NCBI GenBank assembly: GCA_009746045.1
Contig: RPFO01000497.1
Location: 824,970 to 888,969 of the forward strand
Direction of reading: 5' to 3'
Length of the DNA stretch: 64,000 nt
Origin: Mesostigma viride
Taxonomy: Eukaryota > Streptophyta > Mesostigmatophyceae > Mesostigmatales > Mesostigmataceae
Part shown: piece by piece, positions 49,283 to 59,636 of the stretch
How the letters are laid out: the number at the start of each line of letters is the position of its first letter
How positions within the stretch are numbered: the first letter of the stretch is position 1
Notes under the pieces: model-generated
Seen by the model: the letters and a program-made list of their open reading frames with translations, nothing else
The model's database searches: none
Told to the model about the DNA's origin: nothing
Program-made: the position numbers and the translations under genes

Positions 49283-49344
49283 CACATAAGCCAGCCATAA
49301 TTTCAATGCACAAGGCTACACATTTCCATCCCTGCTCATTCAAT

Positions 49345-49770
49345 ATCAAGGAGACAACCAGCGCAGGCCAGAAATCGGGAGAATCCGGACCATGATGGTA
49401 GCTCGAGCCTGCCGTTATCTTGTCCGCGTGTTCGAGTCGTTCAGGATGATGATGATGATGAATGGTGATGGAAATGTGTATCCTTGTGCATTGAAATTAT
49501 GGCTGGCTTACGTGTACGTACAGCGACTAGATGACCTAGACGGTGGGGCTGGAAACAACATGCTTGATCAGGGCGTACGTGTGTTTCGAGCCTAACTGGC
49601 CGGGAGTGTCTAGTGGTGAGCACCATTGCTGCGATCGCTCTCCCACCATTTACGAGGAAATACCCGCAAATGGAAAACCAGTGACCACTGAAAAGGTCTA
49701 GCTAGTCAGTCATCACGTTAGCCATGCCATGATTCCAAACGTCATTCAATATATTCATCATGATCAGTCA
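49345..49770 (-). mobile_element. Family X copy c
   Basis: It starts ATCAAGGAGACAACCAGCGC on the plus strand and runs about 425 bp through the same body as copies a, d and e, with an expanded (GATGAT) tract at 49444-49460. It ends near ATGCCATGATTCCAAACGTC and is followed by a LINE fragment. Confidence 0.6.
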
Positions 49771-49787
49771 TCCTGAACGACTCTTAG

Positions 49788-50540
49788 ATGACAGGTGCCG
49801 AGGTCAACTACCCTCCTTCAGGCCGCTTCACTAAGCTGCTCGGCAGTTGGCTTCCCGACTGCGAGGACGACATGACAACACGGATCGGCATGGCGTGGGC
49901 GCACCTCCATGACCACCGCCGCTGGTGGAGCAACCCCGCCCTATACCTCGGATCGTCAAGCGGGACCTCTTCAAGGTCGTCATTCTGACGATCCTAACCT
50001 ACGGCGCCGAGACCTGGACACTGACGCAGGAGCTGGAGCAACGACTCGACGGCACCGTCACCAAGATGCAGCGCAAGGCCCTTAACATCCCCTTTGGTTT
50101 GCACATTAGTAATGAGGATTTGTACGCTGATTTGCCCTATGTTTCCCACATTATTAGGCACAGGCGCCTGGGTCTAGCTGGGCACCTCGCCCGCACAGAT
50201 CAGGTAGATACATCAGATAGACTAGCTGGCACCAAGCCCGCCCAGCCTGGGCGATATGTCCTCACCTGGCGTGCCCCAGGCCGCGCGCGGCAGGGCCGCC
50301 ACCCGTGGACTTTTCGTGATAGACTCGGCATGGACACAATGTGCTACACTCAAGACGTGACGGGCTCACACCCGGGAAGCCTCCTGGTTTGTCTGTAACA
50401 TGGAGGCAGATGGTGCGCAAGGATAGATGGCAAGTAGTGATGATGAAGGAGACCACCCCCAAGTCTGTGGGGGCTCCGCGCCGTGTGACCGCGTATGGCA
50501 TTCATAGCGAATCGGGCCGCGGTGCCCACACCCCTGTAAC
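49788..50540 (+). pseudogene. LINE ORF2 C-terminal fragment
   Basis: FTKLLGSWLPDCEDDMTTRI in one frame and KRDLFKVVILTILTYGAETW and TLT in the next show a frame change near 49935-49950. DEDLY-like, HRRLGLAGHLARTDQVDTS and KPAQPGRYVLTW blocks match the LINE at 44875-45528. It is followed by a short 3' region and a (TTAA)n tail. Confidence 0.75.
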
Positions 50541-50629
50541 TAGGACCTAGATAGCTTACACCATCCATTCCATCCCATGTTCCCCTCTCACTGAGGACTT
50601 ATGCTCACGTGACCGGACGCAGTCACATG

Positions 50630-50698
50630 TTAATTAATTAATTAATTAATTAATTAATTAATTAATTAATTAATTAATTAATTAATTAATTAATTAAT
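50630..50698. repeat. (TTAA)n simple repeat
   Basis: About 17 uninterrupted TTAA units follow the LINE fragment. This is probably an expanded element tail, as other LINE copies here end in shorter TAATTAATTAA. Confidence 0.9.
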
Positions 50699-50800
50699 CC
50701 TGAACGACTCGAACACGCGGACAAGATAACGGCAGGCTCGAGCTACCATGGTCGGGATTCTCCCGATTTATGGCCTGCGCCAGCTGGTTGTCTCCTTGAT
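50699..50800 (+). mobile_element. Family X 3' end, copy
   Basis: TCCTGAACGACTCGAACACG through GAGCTACCATGGTCGGGATT and ends GGTTGTCTCCTTGAT at 50800, with a small insertion (GCGCCAGCTGG). Confidence 0.6.
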
Positions 50801-51132
50801 GTATAGATCTACCGCAGTTGGCCGGAGAGCCCGACGGCTGCGCGCTACTAAACTAGTACTTGCAGGCAGCTAATTAATTAACGCGGTCACTACTTGATAC
50901 CCGAGGCTTAGCAGGGATTAACTATTGGCTATATTTGGAATAAACGTACACCTATTTACCTGGAAAATTAACGCGGTCACTAGCTGCTTCAGTGACCCCG
51001 CCGGGCATTCCGATTGAGCCTTTGTTAGTTAGTGTCATTAATTTTGTCGTTGTTCCAAGTTGTTGTTGAGTCCCAGACCGCGCATGGGCAGCCGAGATTC
51101 TTTAGTGGCCGAGAGCAGGATATTATATGTAC
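50801..51132. other. Spacer
   Basis: No gene seen. GTTAATTAACGCGGTCACTA-like phrases (AACGCGGTCACTA) occur twice, at 50880 and 50970. Confidence 0.5.
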
Positions 51133-51146
51133 ATCCTAGTGATCCT

Positions 51147-51702
51147 CCTTTGCGGCCAGATCTCCTTTGCGGCCGTTCCGAGCTTGGCACTGGACTCGTT
51201 GTCCACATCGTCGCGTCGCTGCCGCAACACGATGTTTTCTGGCATCCGCGGGCTTTTGGTTCCCGCCGCACATTTGAAAGTGCTGTCCTCCGGCTTTTTG
51301 CCTTTGCACCGTGTGCAGTTCTTGGACGTTTGGAATCATGGCATGGCTAACGTGATGACTGACTAGCTAGACCTTTTCAGTGGTTTTCCATTTGCGGGTA
51401 TTTCCTCGTAAATGGTGGGAGAGCGATCGCAGCAATGGTGCTCACCACTAGACACTCCCGGCCAGTTAGGCTCGAAACACACGCCCTGATCAAGCATGCT
51501 GTTTCCGGCCCCACCGTCTAGGTCATCTAGTCGCTCTACACGTAAGCCAGCCATAATTTCAATGCACAAGGATACACATTTCCATCACCATTCATCTTCA
51601 TCATCCTGAACGACTCGAAAACGCGGAAAAGATAACGGCAGGCTCGAGCTACCATGGTCCGGATTCTCCCGATTTCTGGCCTGCGCTGGTTGTCTCCTTG
51701 AT
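51147..51702 (+). mobile_element. Family X copy d, flanked by 14-bp direct repeats
   Basis: The best-preserved plus-strand copy, about 555 bp. ATCCTAGTGATCCT stands at 51133-51146 and again at 51701-51714, consistent with a target duplication. The 3' end reads GGTTGTCTCCTTGAT. A CATCTTCATCATCC tract is internal. No open frame of known type is present, so it may be a SINE or the 3' end of an unseen LINE. Confidence 0.7.
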
Positions 51703-52449
51703 CCTAGTGATCCTACTTTAGTCGATTGGTCGCTCGACGAATTCCTCTGGCGGGATCAATTCCGTATTTGATTGAGCTCTTACTAGAACCAACGCAAAGG
51801 CGGCTCGTCCTCACGCCTGATGCCAAGTCACGCATTTTGCCAAGTCGCTGGAACCAAGTTCAACCAGGGTTCAACTAAAACCTGCGAAACGTACATGTGG
51901 CAGGACATGCCACTTGGCTCAAGGACTAAGCGCAACCTTTTTCCCACCGCTTGTATTTTTTCTGGCCGCTGATTGGTACGTCCACGGTCGTCACAACTCA
52001 ACCACAGGTCGGAAGTCATGTGGTACCCGTGAGTGCGCGTGAACTAGGGTTGTACCGAATAGTGTTCCGAATACCGAATATCCCCCGAATACCGAACCGA
52101 ACACCGAATATGTTCAGTATACGGCGAACGGTCTGTCCGTCTGAACATATTCGGTATCGGTATCGGGAGGCAAGCTCTACTTCCGAATATGTTCGGTATC
52201 GAAATCGGGACACCCTACTATTCGACGAATATATTCGTAGTTCCGAATATCGAATAGTAGTACTACCCCTACTAGCGGGCGGCGCAGCCTCCAGCCTCCA
52301 CTCACCAGCTGGCGCGGTCATGCCTCCGCCGACTCAGAGTTAGGCCAACGCCCAAAAGCTGGATGCACTATGCAGGGAAGGCAACTGTGCTCGTCTAAAG
52401 TATTAAACACTAAGTGTATCTCAATATATAATTGATACAAAATAATTAA

Positions 52450-53631
52450 GGGCTTTTGACAGATCTGTAAAGTTAGGGCCCGAAAAATACAGATGGCTAG
52501 GCGTATATGCAGATCTGTTTTTTTATTCCAGATCTGTACGTAAACTCCGACGTAATGCCTTTAATTACGTCTTCGGGGGTCGAGGTGCAGGCCGTGTTCA
52601 CTTGTTCAGTACCTGGAAGCAAAATTCAGCCATGGCTACTGTACGAAAGCTAGAGGAATGTCAGCCGTATGACCTGCACACGAGGGTAATTAAGAAATCA
52701 AGCCGAAGTTAATCCTGCATCTTAGCGAGCAGAATAATTGCAAACACAACAGCAATTGTGCGACAGACCAAACAATAATGCCGCGTGCACTAGGCTCTGT
52801 ATTCTGGTCACACCCATGTGCATTTGCTGCATTGGATTAGGCGCCATTACGAACTGAGTCGAGGGAAACCGCGAGGAGCGCCATCTAAGCAGTTGCTTGT
52901 CATGTCTATACCAAAGAGACAACCAGCGCAGGCCAGAAATCGGGAGAATCCGGACCATGGTAGCTCGAGCCTGCCGTTATCTTTTCCGCGTTTTCGAGTC
53001 GTTCAGGATGATGAAGATGAATGGTGATGGAAATGTGTATCCTTGTGCATTGAAATTATGGCTGGCTTACGTGTGGAGCGACTAGATGACCTAGACGGTG
53101 GGGCCGGAAACAGCATGCTTGATCAGGGCGTGTGTTTCTAGCCTAACTGGCCGGGAGTGTCTAGTGGTGAGCACCATTGCTGCGATACGCCCGGGCATCT
53201 TATTATCTGTCTACCATGCACGCATTTTCCTTGGACGAATCAAACAGCTTTTGACATTTTAATGGCGACATTGAAGTCCGGCCACGACAATATAGCGCTG
53301 CTCAGAGCTTCGTTGCCGAGAAAGATGTGCTTTGTCCGGACCGATAATGTAACTCTGCATAGACCCCGGTAGCTTTCAGCATGCGCATATTGCTTGAGGT
53401 AAGCGAGCCACGACGCCTGCAGGTGCTCCTGCCGAGGTGGAGACCTCCGAGAGCACGTGGATTAGGCTCATGCGTCAAAGCAGCATCGACCTTCATTCTC
53501 CTGGTGTTGAAGGTCACTTTTCAGGATTAACATATCTGTATATACAGATCTGGAATAAAAAAACAGATCTGCATATACGCCTAGCCATCTGTATTTTTCG
53601 GGCCCTAACTTTTCAGATCTGTCAAAAGCTC
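52450..53631. mobile_element. MULE-like element nested in the hAT element (1,182 bp)
   Basis: Terminal inverted repeats of about 89 bp (52450-52538 and about 53543-53631) differ at two positions. Each begins GGGCTTTTGACAGATCTG (right arm GAGC...) and contains three AGATCT palindromes. The perfect 9-bp target duplication AATAATTAA is at 52441-52449 and 53632-53640. Long inverted repeats with 9-bp duplications fit Mutator-like elements. No transposase is seen; a family X copy fills part of the interior. Confidence 0.85.
52911..53185 (-). mobile_element. Family X copy e, inside the MULE-like element
   Basis: AGAGACAACCAGCGCAGGCC through TGACCTAGACGGTGGGGCCG to GTGAGCACCATTGCTGCGAT. It is 5' truncated and in minus orientation. 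Its position gives the third level of nesting. Confidence 0.6.
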
Positions 53632-54802
53632 AATAATTAATATAAGTCTCATTAATATAAATGATACAAGTTGTCTACCTAATACGTTATAGTAGCTACT
53701 GTCGTCATTATTCGATCGGCGTCCGAATAGTTCGGAGAACTATTCGGTGTTCGATTCGGGAAGGGCCCTTCAGCTCCGAACATATTCGGTATCGGTATCG
53801 GGAGGCTCCAAGTATATTCGGCAAGGAGCGGTGACATGCCCAGCCAAAATTTCACGGGTACTAGGGTCTGGCCCCAAGGCTGCCGGTGGCTGCATTGGTC
53901 CGGCCCCTATATAAATATAGGGGCTGCGGCTGAAATAGCCTGCCGGCGGGTGGTCATGGCCCCCATATGGCGAGCCTACTGCCAAAGGGGATTTGCCACG
54001 TGGCACGTGCTCGTCTACACCAGGTGTATCCACCAGTAACAATCCATGGTCAGTTTCAAACCGAACATTCATTGGTGAATTTCTCAAGTATTGTCAGCGG
54101 GCCTTGGAAAGGGGGCAAATTCAGCAAGCGCTGCGGAACTTAGATACTAAAATTTCGTTTTTTGTTCGTAACGTACAGCCAATCATTTTGCTCCCGGATC
54201 AAAGTGTGATCTGGTCACTGAACACGAATTCAGCGCGTTGGGGGGGGGCATATGGGGGCCGGCTGTCGGCGCACCGGTGGCGGCGCCCCAGGGGGGCGCT
54301 AGCATACTGGGGGCCAGCAAGTTTCATTCCGGCGGTTGGCATTGGACCCTGAGTTCAATATGGGGGCCGGACATTTCGACCTGGCGGTGGCGGTATTGGG
54401 CCCCCAAATAGCATGGCTGTATGTCACCGCTCCTATTCGGCATCGGGTTCGGGGCACCCCCCTGGGCCGAGTATCCGATTCGGCAAGCCAAAACGCTATT
54501 CGGTACAACCCTAGCGTGAACACAAGGTCGCAAACGCAAGTCGCAACAGTCAGCATATGGCATTTTCACGCGGCGGAAAGGCAACAGCTGTGGTCGGATT
54601 CTATCCGTCACGTTCACGGTTGCAAGCGGCATATATATCCGACCAGGATCCGACAGTGGTTTTGTGTCTGCAGCTTGCACACACTTGACGCTACTGTTGT
54701 GCACGCTGCCGACGACTTGGGCAGCGCCGCGAGTGCACCTCAGTACCGCATTGCAGCTGCTCTGACGCGGTCTCCAATTCATCGACATTAGGCACGCTGC
54801 GT

Positions 54803-54820
54803 TATAAGTATACGTATAAG
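54803..54820 (+). promoter_or_regulatory. TATA-like box of the methyltransferase gene
   Basis: TATAAGTATACGTATAAG lies 26-43 bp before the ATG at 54846. This is close for a TATA box unless the 5' UTR is very short. The hAT element ends 333 bp before the start codon, so the proximal promoter region is only about 0.3 kb of host sequence. Confidence 0.4.
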
Positions 54821-54845
54821 CAGCTTTTAACGTTCCTTCGATATT

Positions 54846-55769
54846 ATGGCGACGTCAATGACTCGTGAGGGCTCTGTGCCGCCTACGCGGTCGGGCTTGA
54901 CGTACATCGATGGCCTCCTTGCCGCCCCGGAAACTACGTGGGGCCAGATTTTTGATCGCCACATACATTGGGGATATTGGGACGAGGACCTTTTAAAAAG
55001 TAAGAAATTATGCGCGGATATGTCCGATGCCGCTGAGCGGCTCAGCAAGCAGGTTTGCGGTGCAGCCCCGATAGTCGACGGGCAGCGTGTCTTGGATGTC
55101 GGGTGCGGCATTGGTGGAACTACCGCGTTGCTCAACGACACGTTCATGAACATGGAGTTGGTGGGGCTGAACATTGACGCCAGGCAGCTGGAGCGTGCGC
55201 GAGAACTTGTCACCCCTCGTAAAAACAATAGTGTGCAGTTTGTGGAGGGGAATGCCGTGAAGCTTCCCTTTCCTGACGCAAGCTTTGACCACGTGCTCGC
55301 CGTAGAATGCATCTTCCATTTCCCCAGCCGAAAAGAATTTTTCGCCGAGGCGTTCCGGGTGCTCAAGCCAGGCGGCTTCTTGGCGTTGTCGGACTTCGTT
55401 CCCCTTGGGCTCATTAGTCCGTTTGCACTTCCCGTATTCCGGGCCGTGGATCCCAGCAATTTCTATGGCGACTCGATACAGCTGACGACTCTGGCCGGAT
55501 ATGACAAGCTGGCCTTGACAGCTGGCTTTTCGATGGAATTACAACAAGACATTACGCGAAACACCTTGCCCACGTACGGCCACCTCAAGAGGGCGCTTGT
55601 GTCCAGTGGTGAAGCGCATTCGCCCAGCACACGCAGGTCTGGCCTGCTGGCCACCAACTTGTTGTCATTGGTGAGCCATCTTCGCCTGCTGCGATACCAA
55701 GTGCTGGCGTTCATGAAGCCTGGCCACCTCAAGGAGCCGACCAACGCTGCATTTACGTCCGCCATTTGA
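54846..55769 (+). CDS. SAM-dependent methyltransferase, class I, single exon
   Basis: 307 residues, starting at the first ATG in frame (TATTATGGCG), with no intron. The fold is a class I (Rossmann-like) methyltransferase. Motif I is VLDVGCGIGGTTALL (residues 82-96), the SAM-binding glycine loop. The acidic-loop region is LVGLNIDARQLERARE (105-120). Motif II is LPFPDASFDHVLAVECIFHF (140-159), and motif III is RVLKPGGFLALSDF (171-184). The N-terminal HWGYWDEDLLKSKKLCADMS resembles the lid of small-molecule O- and C-methyltransferases such as the tocopherol, sterol and macrolide sugar groups. The substrate cannot be named. No signal peptide or membrane segment is evident. It is the only intact ordinary gene in the window, intron-less among repeats. 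A bacterial-like origin is possible but unproven. Confidence 0.9.
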   Translation: MATSMTREGSVPPTRSGLTYIDGLLAAPETTWGQIFDRHIHWGYWDEDLLKSKKLCADMSDAAERLSKQVCGAAPIVDGQRVLDVGCGIGGTTALLNDTFMNMELVGLNIDARQLERARELVTPRKNNSVQFVEGNAVKLPFPDASFDHVLAVECIFHFPSRKEFFAEAFRVLKPGGFLALSDFVPLGLISPFALPVFRAVDPSNFYGDSIQLTTLAGYDKLALTAGFSMELQQDITRNTLPTYGHLKRALVSSGEAHSPSTRRSGLLATNLLSLVSHLRLLRYQVLAFMKPGHLKEPTNAAFTSAI

Positions 55770-55906
55770 GGAGCCCAAGCCTGCCTATTTAGATGCCCGA
55801 GCCTCCGGCCGGCTTTGCTAGAGTGGCGGCTACTCTACAGTACTGGCATACAGCCAGTGGCATCATGAAAACTTTCATGGACCTGCAAGTATCAACTTAG
55901 ACTGTG

Positions 55907-55912
55907 AATAAA
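55907..55912 (+). terminator. Candidate poly(A) signal of the methyltransferase gene
   Basis: AATAAA stands 138 bp after the stop codon, in GTGAATAAAAACC. No nearer signal is obvious. Confidence 0.45.
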
Positions 55913-56856
55913 AACCGAGTGCATGTCGCTACGTCAAGAACACGGCGATTCGACCGAGAATCTTTCCCATGTAAGAGAAACTTGTCCAAAGCATAGGGAT
56001 GCTCCAACGTTACCAGAACGGCACGCGTTCAGTGCTTGCAATACTAGTTCAAAGACCTTAGATCGAGCACTGCTCCGGAAGACAACTTGACATGGAAGAG
56101 GCCTGCATACTGAGCAATTTGTACAAATTGGCAGAAATGCACTGGGGGGGCCTCTCTCTGTGGCAGCACAAGCTGCATCTTTAATCTCCCCCAGGCGCTG
56201 GAGGGTTGCAGCTAGGGGTAGACCTACATATAGCTAGCTCGCACAGAAACTGGTTTGCCGGGCTCTGCTCTCTATAGGCATATACTATATAGTACGTAGT
56301 ATAACTTCATCTAGACATGCTGTGCCACCTAACATCAAGGAGACATATATCCCCTACTCCTTGATATTTCCCCTACGCCTCATTTTGTTATTTTAATTTA
56401 TGCAGGTCCATAGGACTTCTATGCATGTATTGCGCACCAATTGTGTGCCACAGGGCCAAGCTGCCCTTCGATTTTGCACAGCTGGTTGCGTGTTTTGCCT
56501 GAAACACTAGGTTTAGCCGAATAGTTTCCTTTACTGTATCATGCATGCATGCACTGGGCTGGCAAGATTGCGTCCGCGAGTCCTCTGTCTTGCATTAACG
56601 TACGTGCTCCGGTTGGGGAGTTGATCACGGAGCACAAGGAGGAGTGCTTTTCATCCCTGAGTGTGCACAGCAGGAAGGTGGCAGAGACCCCCCCCTTCCC
56701 TCATGCCATATCGATCGGTGAAGATCTGACACGTGTCACATTGGCAGGCGCATTAACCTTGTACTAAGTGACACTACCATTTTCCCCTTAGTAATTATAA
56801 TTAACTAGTACTGATAAAGAACGTGCTTACACAATGAAATGAGACAACTATGATGG
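55913..56856. other. Spacer downstream of the methyltransferase
   Basis: No gene seen. At 56334-56375 a short AATAGGAG-like inverted structure contains ATCAAGGAGA and CTCCTTGAT 20 bp apart, related to the family X end. Confidence 0.5.
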
Positions 56857-57140
56857 CAAATCAATCAGATTCTCCCGATTTCTGGCATGCGCTGGTTGTC
56901 TCCTAGCTTGAGATAACTGGCCAGTGCGCATGCATTTGCAGGCCAGGTATAGACATCGATCTGGAGATCAAACCCGGCCGGATCGACCATGGTTTAGTTT
57001 CAGCCTGCTATTATCGTATCCGCATTTGTCAAGTCATGCATGCACTCATTCGATCAGGATGATGGGAATGAATGGAGGTAGAAACGTGTGTAGCCTTGTG
57101 TTATGGCTGGCAAATGTAGCAGCATTTAATTTTTTTTTTG
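56857..57140 (-). mobile_element. Diverged family X copies
   Basis: TTCTCCCGATTTCTGGCATG and GGTTGTCTCCTAG at 56870-56906 form a plus-strand 3' end. GACCATGGTTTAGTTTCAGC, ATCAGGATGATGGGAATGAA and CCTTGTGTTATGGCTGGC at 56985-57112 are a diverged minus-strand body. Confidence 0.5.
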
Positions 57141-57152
57141 GAAATCGCATCC

Positions 57153-57346
57153 GGTGCTGGGCGCACCCGATGACAAATGACAATGACAAGAGGCTACGGT
57201 ACGCGTCGATAAATACGGGTAACGCTTGCGAAAGGAACGGTGTGGGCCGATAAATACGGGTAACGCTTGCAGACGCGGCGGCATGAGCCGGAAACATTGT
57301 GATCAGGGACGAAACGAACGGAAAGCGCAGCCTACTGGCTCATACT
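57153..57346 (+). repeat. Left arm of a long inverted repeat
   Basis: This 194-bp segment, from GGTGCTGGGCGCACCCGATG to CTACTGGCTCATA, is the reverse complement of the last 190 bp of the window with one or two differences. It contains a direct repeat of CGATAAATACGGGTAACGCT. The true arm may extend past the window end. Confidence 0.9.
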
Positions 57347-58540
57347 ACGGAGGGCGCCGACGCACATGCCTGTGCGAACTGCTAAGTCTACTGTATCGAT
57401 CGCACGCGCCCCGGCGCGTAAACTTATGGTGCGTAAGTACAAATGACAGAAGAAAATGCTGGCGCGTCAACTGCCAAGCGGAGCCTCGCCACAGGATGGA
57501 AGGCAGAAAACTTCTAAGTCCATCACCAATTTCACCATGGCCAGGGCGCGAGCCGCGGGGGGACTTTGGCCTAGTAGAATAAATTCAACTCCACACCAAA
57601 AGAATTGACGGACCGAAAGAATTTAGCGGCATCTGTTCCAGTCAAGTAGGCTGGGGAAATGTCGATCAACGGCCGAATTAGTATTGCGTTGCGGTGCTAG
57701 CTGGTAGGACAAACTCAGTAGTCAAGAAAACAGGGCTGTTAGATTGGTTCCTTCGGCTGTGCTGTGGAGGGAATCCGGCGGGTTGTGCGCAACAATTTTC
57801 ATGCCTCCGATTGATTATATTCGCATGTTAATAAGTAATTTCAACCTCCATGGACGTGCGGGCACAAGACGACGATATTTAGGCAAATATTTTATTGCAG
57901 GACGCAGGTCCCATGGTGGCATGGTCGGTGTTATGTGTCGTAAGGGCGGGGTTGCCACTTCAGGATCAGCTGCTCCGCAGATAAAGGCATGCTTGGGATG
58001 TTGTGGTTTGGGGCAGGTAAAGGCCACTAGGTGTCCTTGGCGCTTGTGACCACTGACCACATGCCGTTCACATCATGAGTTTCTACACGGCATTGGCGCC
58101 CTTCTCGGCTGCAGGCCAATTCTAGGAAGCAGGTTTTTGCTGTGCAGTGGGGTGGGGTGAGGGGTGCCGGGTGACAACCGCAGTGGCCCGGTGTCGGCAA
58201 GATGACGACCGGGAGCGCCAGAACTGTCTGCGTTGTAGCACACAAAGCTCTATGATTCATGCGTATGTGTTGTAAATTGTAATTGGATAAGGAGCAATTG
58301 AAAAATCATGCAAATTGAGGACTTGGTATAAATTATCTGGCCTGCGCTGGTTGTTGCATTGTCTCCTTGATAAATGGTTGCTTCTTGCCTCGACGACATA
58401 TATAAGCCCTCAATGGGGCACGTGAACAGGTACTCCCGGCCACTAGTTGGTCATTATCAAGTGAAACTACGTGCATTCACACATATTAATTATTAAGTGA
58501 GACAATGATGTGAGACAACTAGAGCATATCTACTAGTGAG
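57347..58540. other. Spacer inside the long inverted repeat
   Basis: No gene seen. A degenerate family X 3' end occurs at 58338-58372 (TCTGGCCTGCGCTGGTTGTT, then GTCTCCTTGAT). Confidence 0.5.
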
Positions 58541-58712
58541 TATATATCTAGGCAAGACTCCTAGGGTCTGGCACACTCTAGCTAGATAAGATAGACTAAT
58601 AGGATTGTTTGTTACTAGATAGAATAGACGGGTTGGATTGTGTGCACCCATCCATCCATCCATCCATCCATCCATCCATCCATCCACCCACCCACCCACC
58701 CACCCACCCACC

Positions 58713-58755
<43 letters not shown>

Positions 58756-59278
58756 CCACACCCACCCACCCACCCACCCACCCACCCACCCACCCACCAC
58801 CCACCCACCCACCCACCCACCCACCCACCCACCCACCCACCCACCCACCCACCCACCCACCCACCCACCCACCCACCCACCCACCCACCCACCCACCCAC
58901 CCACCCACCCACCCACCCACCCACCCACCCACCCACCCACCCACCACCCACCCACCCACCCACCCACCCACCCACCCACCCACCCACCCACCCACCCACC
59001 CACCCACCCACCCACCCACCCACCCACCCACCCACCCACCCACCCACCCACCCACCCACCCACCCACCCACCCACCCACCCATCCATCCATCCATCCATC
59101 CATCCATCCATCCATCCATCCATCCATCCATCCATCCATCCATCCATCCATCCATCCATCCATCCATCCATCCATCCATCCATCCATCCATCCATCCATC
59201 CGTCGCGATTAATGCTCCATGACTAGCTCCCAAACGGGAGCTAGCACGATTTTAATTAGTAAATTAATTAATCCATCT
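58541..59278 (+). mobile_element. LINE 3' UTR with greatly expanded microsatellite
   Basis: ACTAATAGGATTGTTTG... GTGCACCCATCC before the repeat, and GCTCCATGACTAGCTCCC and AACGGGAGCTAGCACG after it, match the LINE 3' UTR at 45580-45716. No coding part is present. It ends in TAATTAGTAAATTAATTAAT. Confidence 0.65.
58645..59201. repeat. (CATC)n-(CACC)n-(CA)n compound microsatellite, 557 bp
   Basis: About nine CATC units, CACC units, a CA tract, then about 80 CCCA/CACC units with three interruptions (ACCACCCA), then about 32 CATC units. Frames coding [16 protein letters not shown] or GWVGGWVG strings are repeat artefacts. Confidence 0.97.
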
Positions 59279-59293
59279 CAGGCATGCATAGTT

Positions 59294-59624
59294 AAAAAAT
59301 TAAATTAAATTATAACATGCCTCCGTGGGGAGGTCATGTAGCACATATTCCATGATGGATGGGGTGGAGGAAGCCGCGTAATCGAACTATACTAACGCTA
59401 GGCTATCTAGAAAATCCTAACTACACTACTCATCAAAACGCCTCCTCCGCTTGGGGGGAGGTGGCTTGCCCACAGGGTCGGGCGTGTGCGCCTTGACAAT
59501 CTTCTTCCACCGCGTCTTGTCCTGCATGACAGTCCAAAGACGGGAGAGAGAGTGTATGCGGTGCTCAAACTGGGCTGGGACCACTAGGTCGTCCAGCAAC
59601 ATCTGAACGTAGTTGGTGACAGGC
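59294..59624 (-). mobile_element. LINE ORF2 3' end, 5'-truncated insertion
   Basis: The minus-strand frame 59626-59426 contains MLLDDLVVPAQFEHRIHSLS, WKKIVKAH and PVGKPPPPKRRRRFDE. The PVGK-basic ending matches the LINE at 45470-45528. The 3' tail, at the left, is AT-rich (AATTT)n. GCATGCATAGTT flanks both sides (59282-59293 and 59624-59635). Confidence 0.7.
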
Positions 59625-59636
59625 ATGCATAGTTGT

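Larger units (their letters stand above)
52045..54513. mobile_element. hAT-type DNA element, non-autonomous (2,469 bp)
   Basis: The terminal inverted repeats are TAGGGTTGTACCGAATAGTG at the left and CGCTATTCGGTACAACCCTA at the right. A perfect 8-bp target duplication GCGTGAAC lies at 52037-52044 and 54514-54521. The 8-bp duplication and TAGGG ends fit the hAT superfamily. Subterminal regions are rich in CCGAATA and TTCGGTAT motifs (52050-52260, 53700-53830, 54430-54500), as expected for transposase binding clusters. No transposase frame remains. It carries a nested MULE-like element. Confidence 0.88.

Noticed and set aside
58493-59233. Proteins of [16 protein letters not shown] or GWVGGWVG repeats
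   Set aside because: Translation of the compound tetranucleotide microsatellite on both strands.
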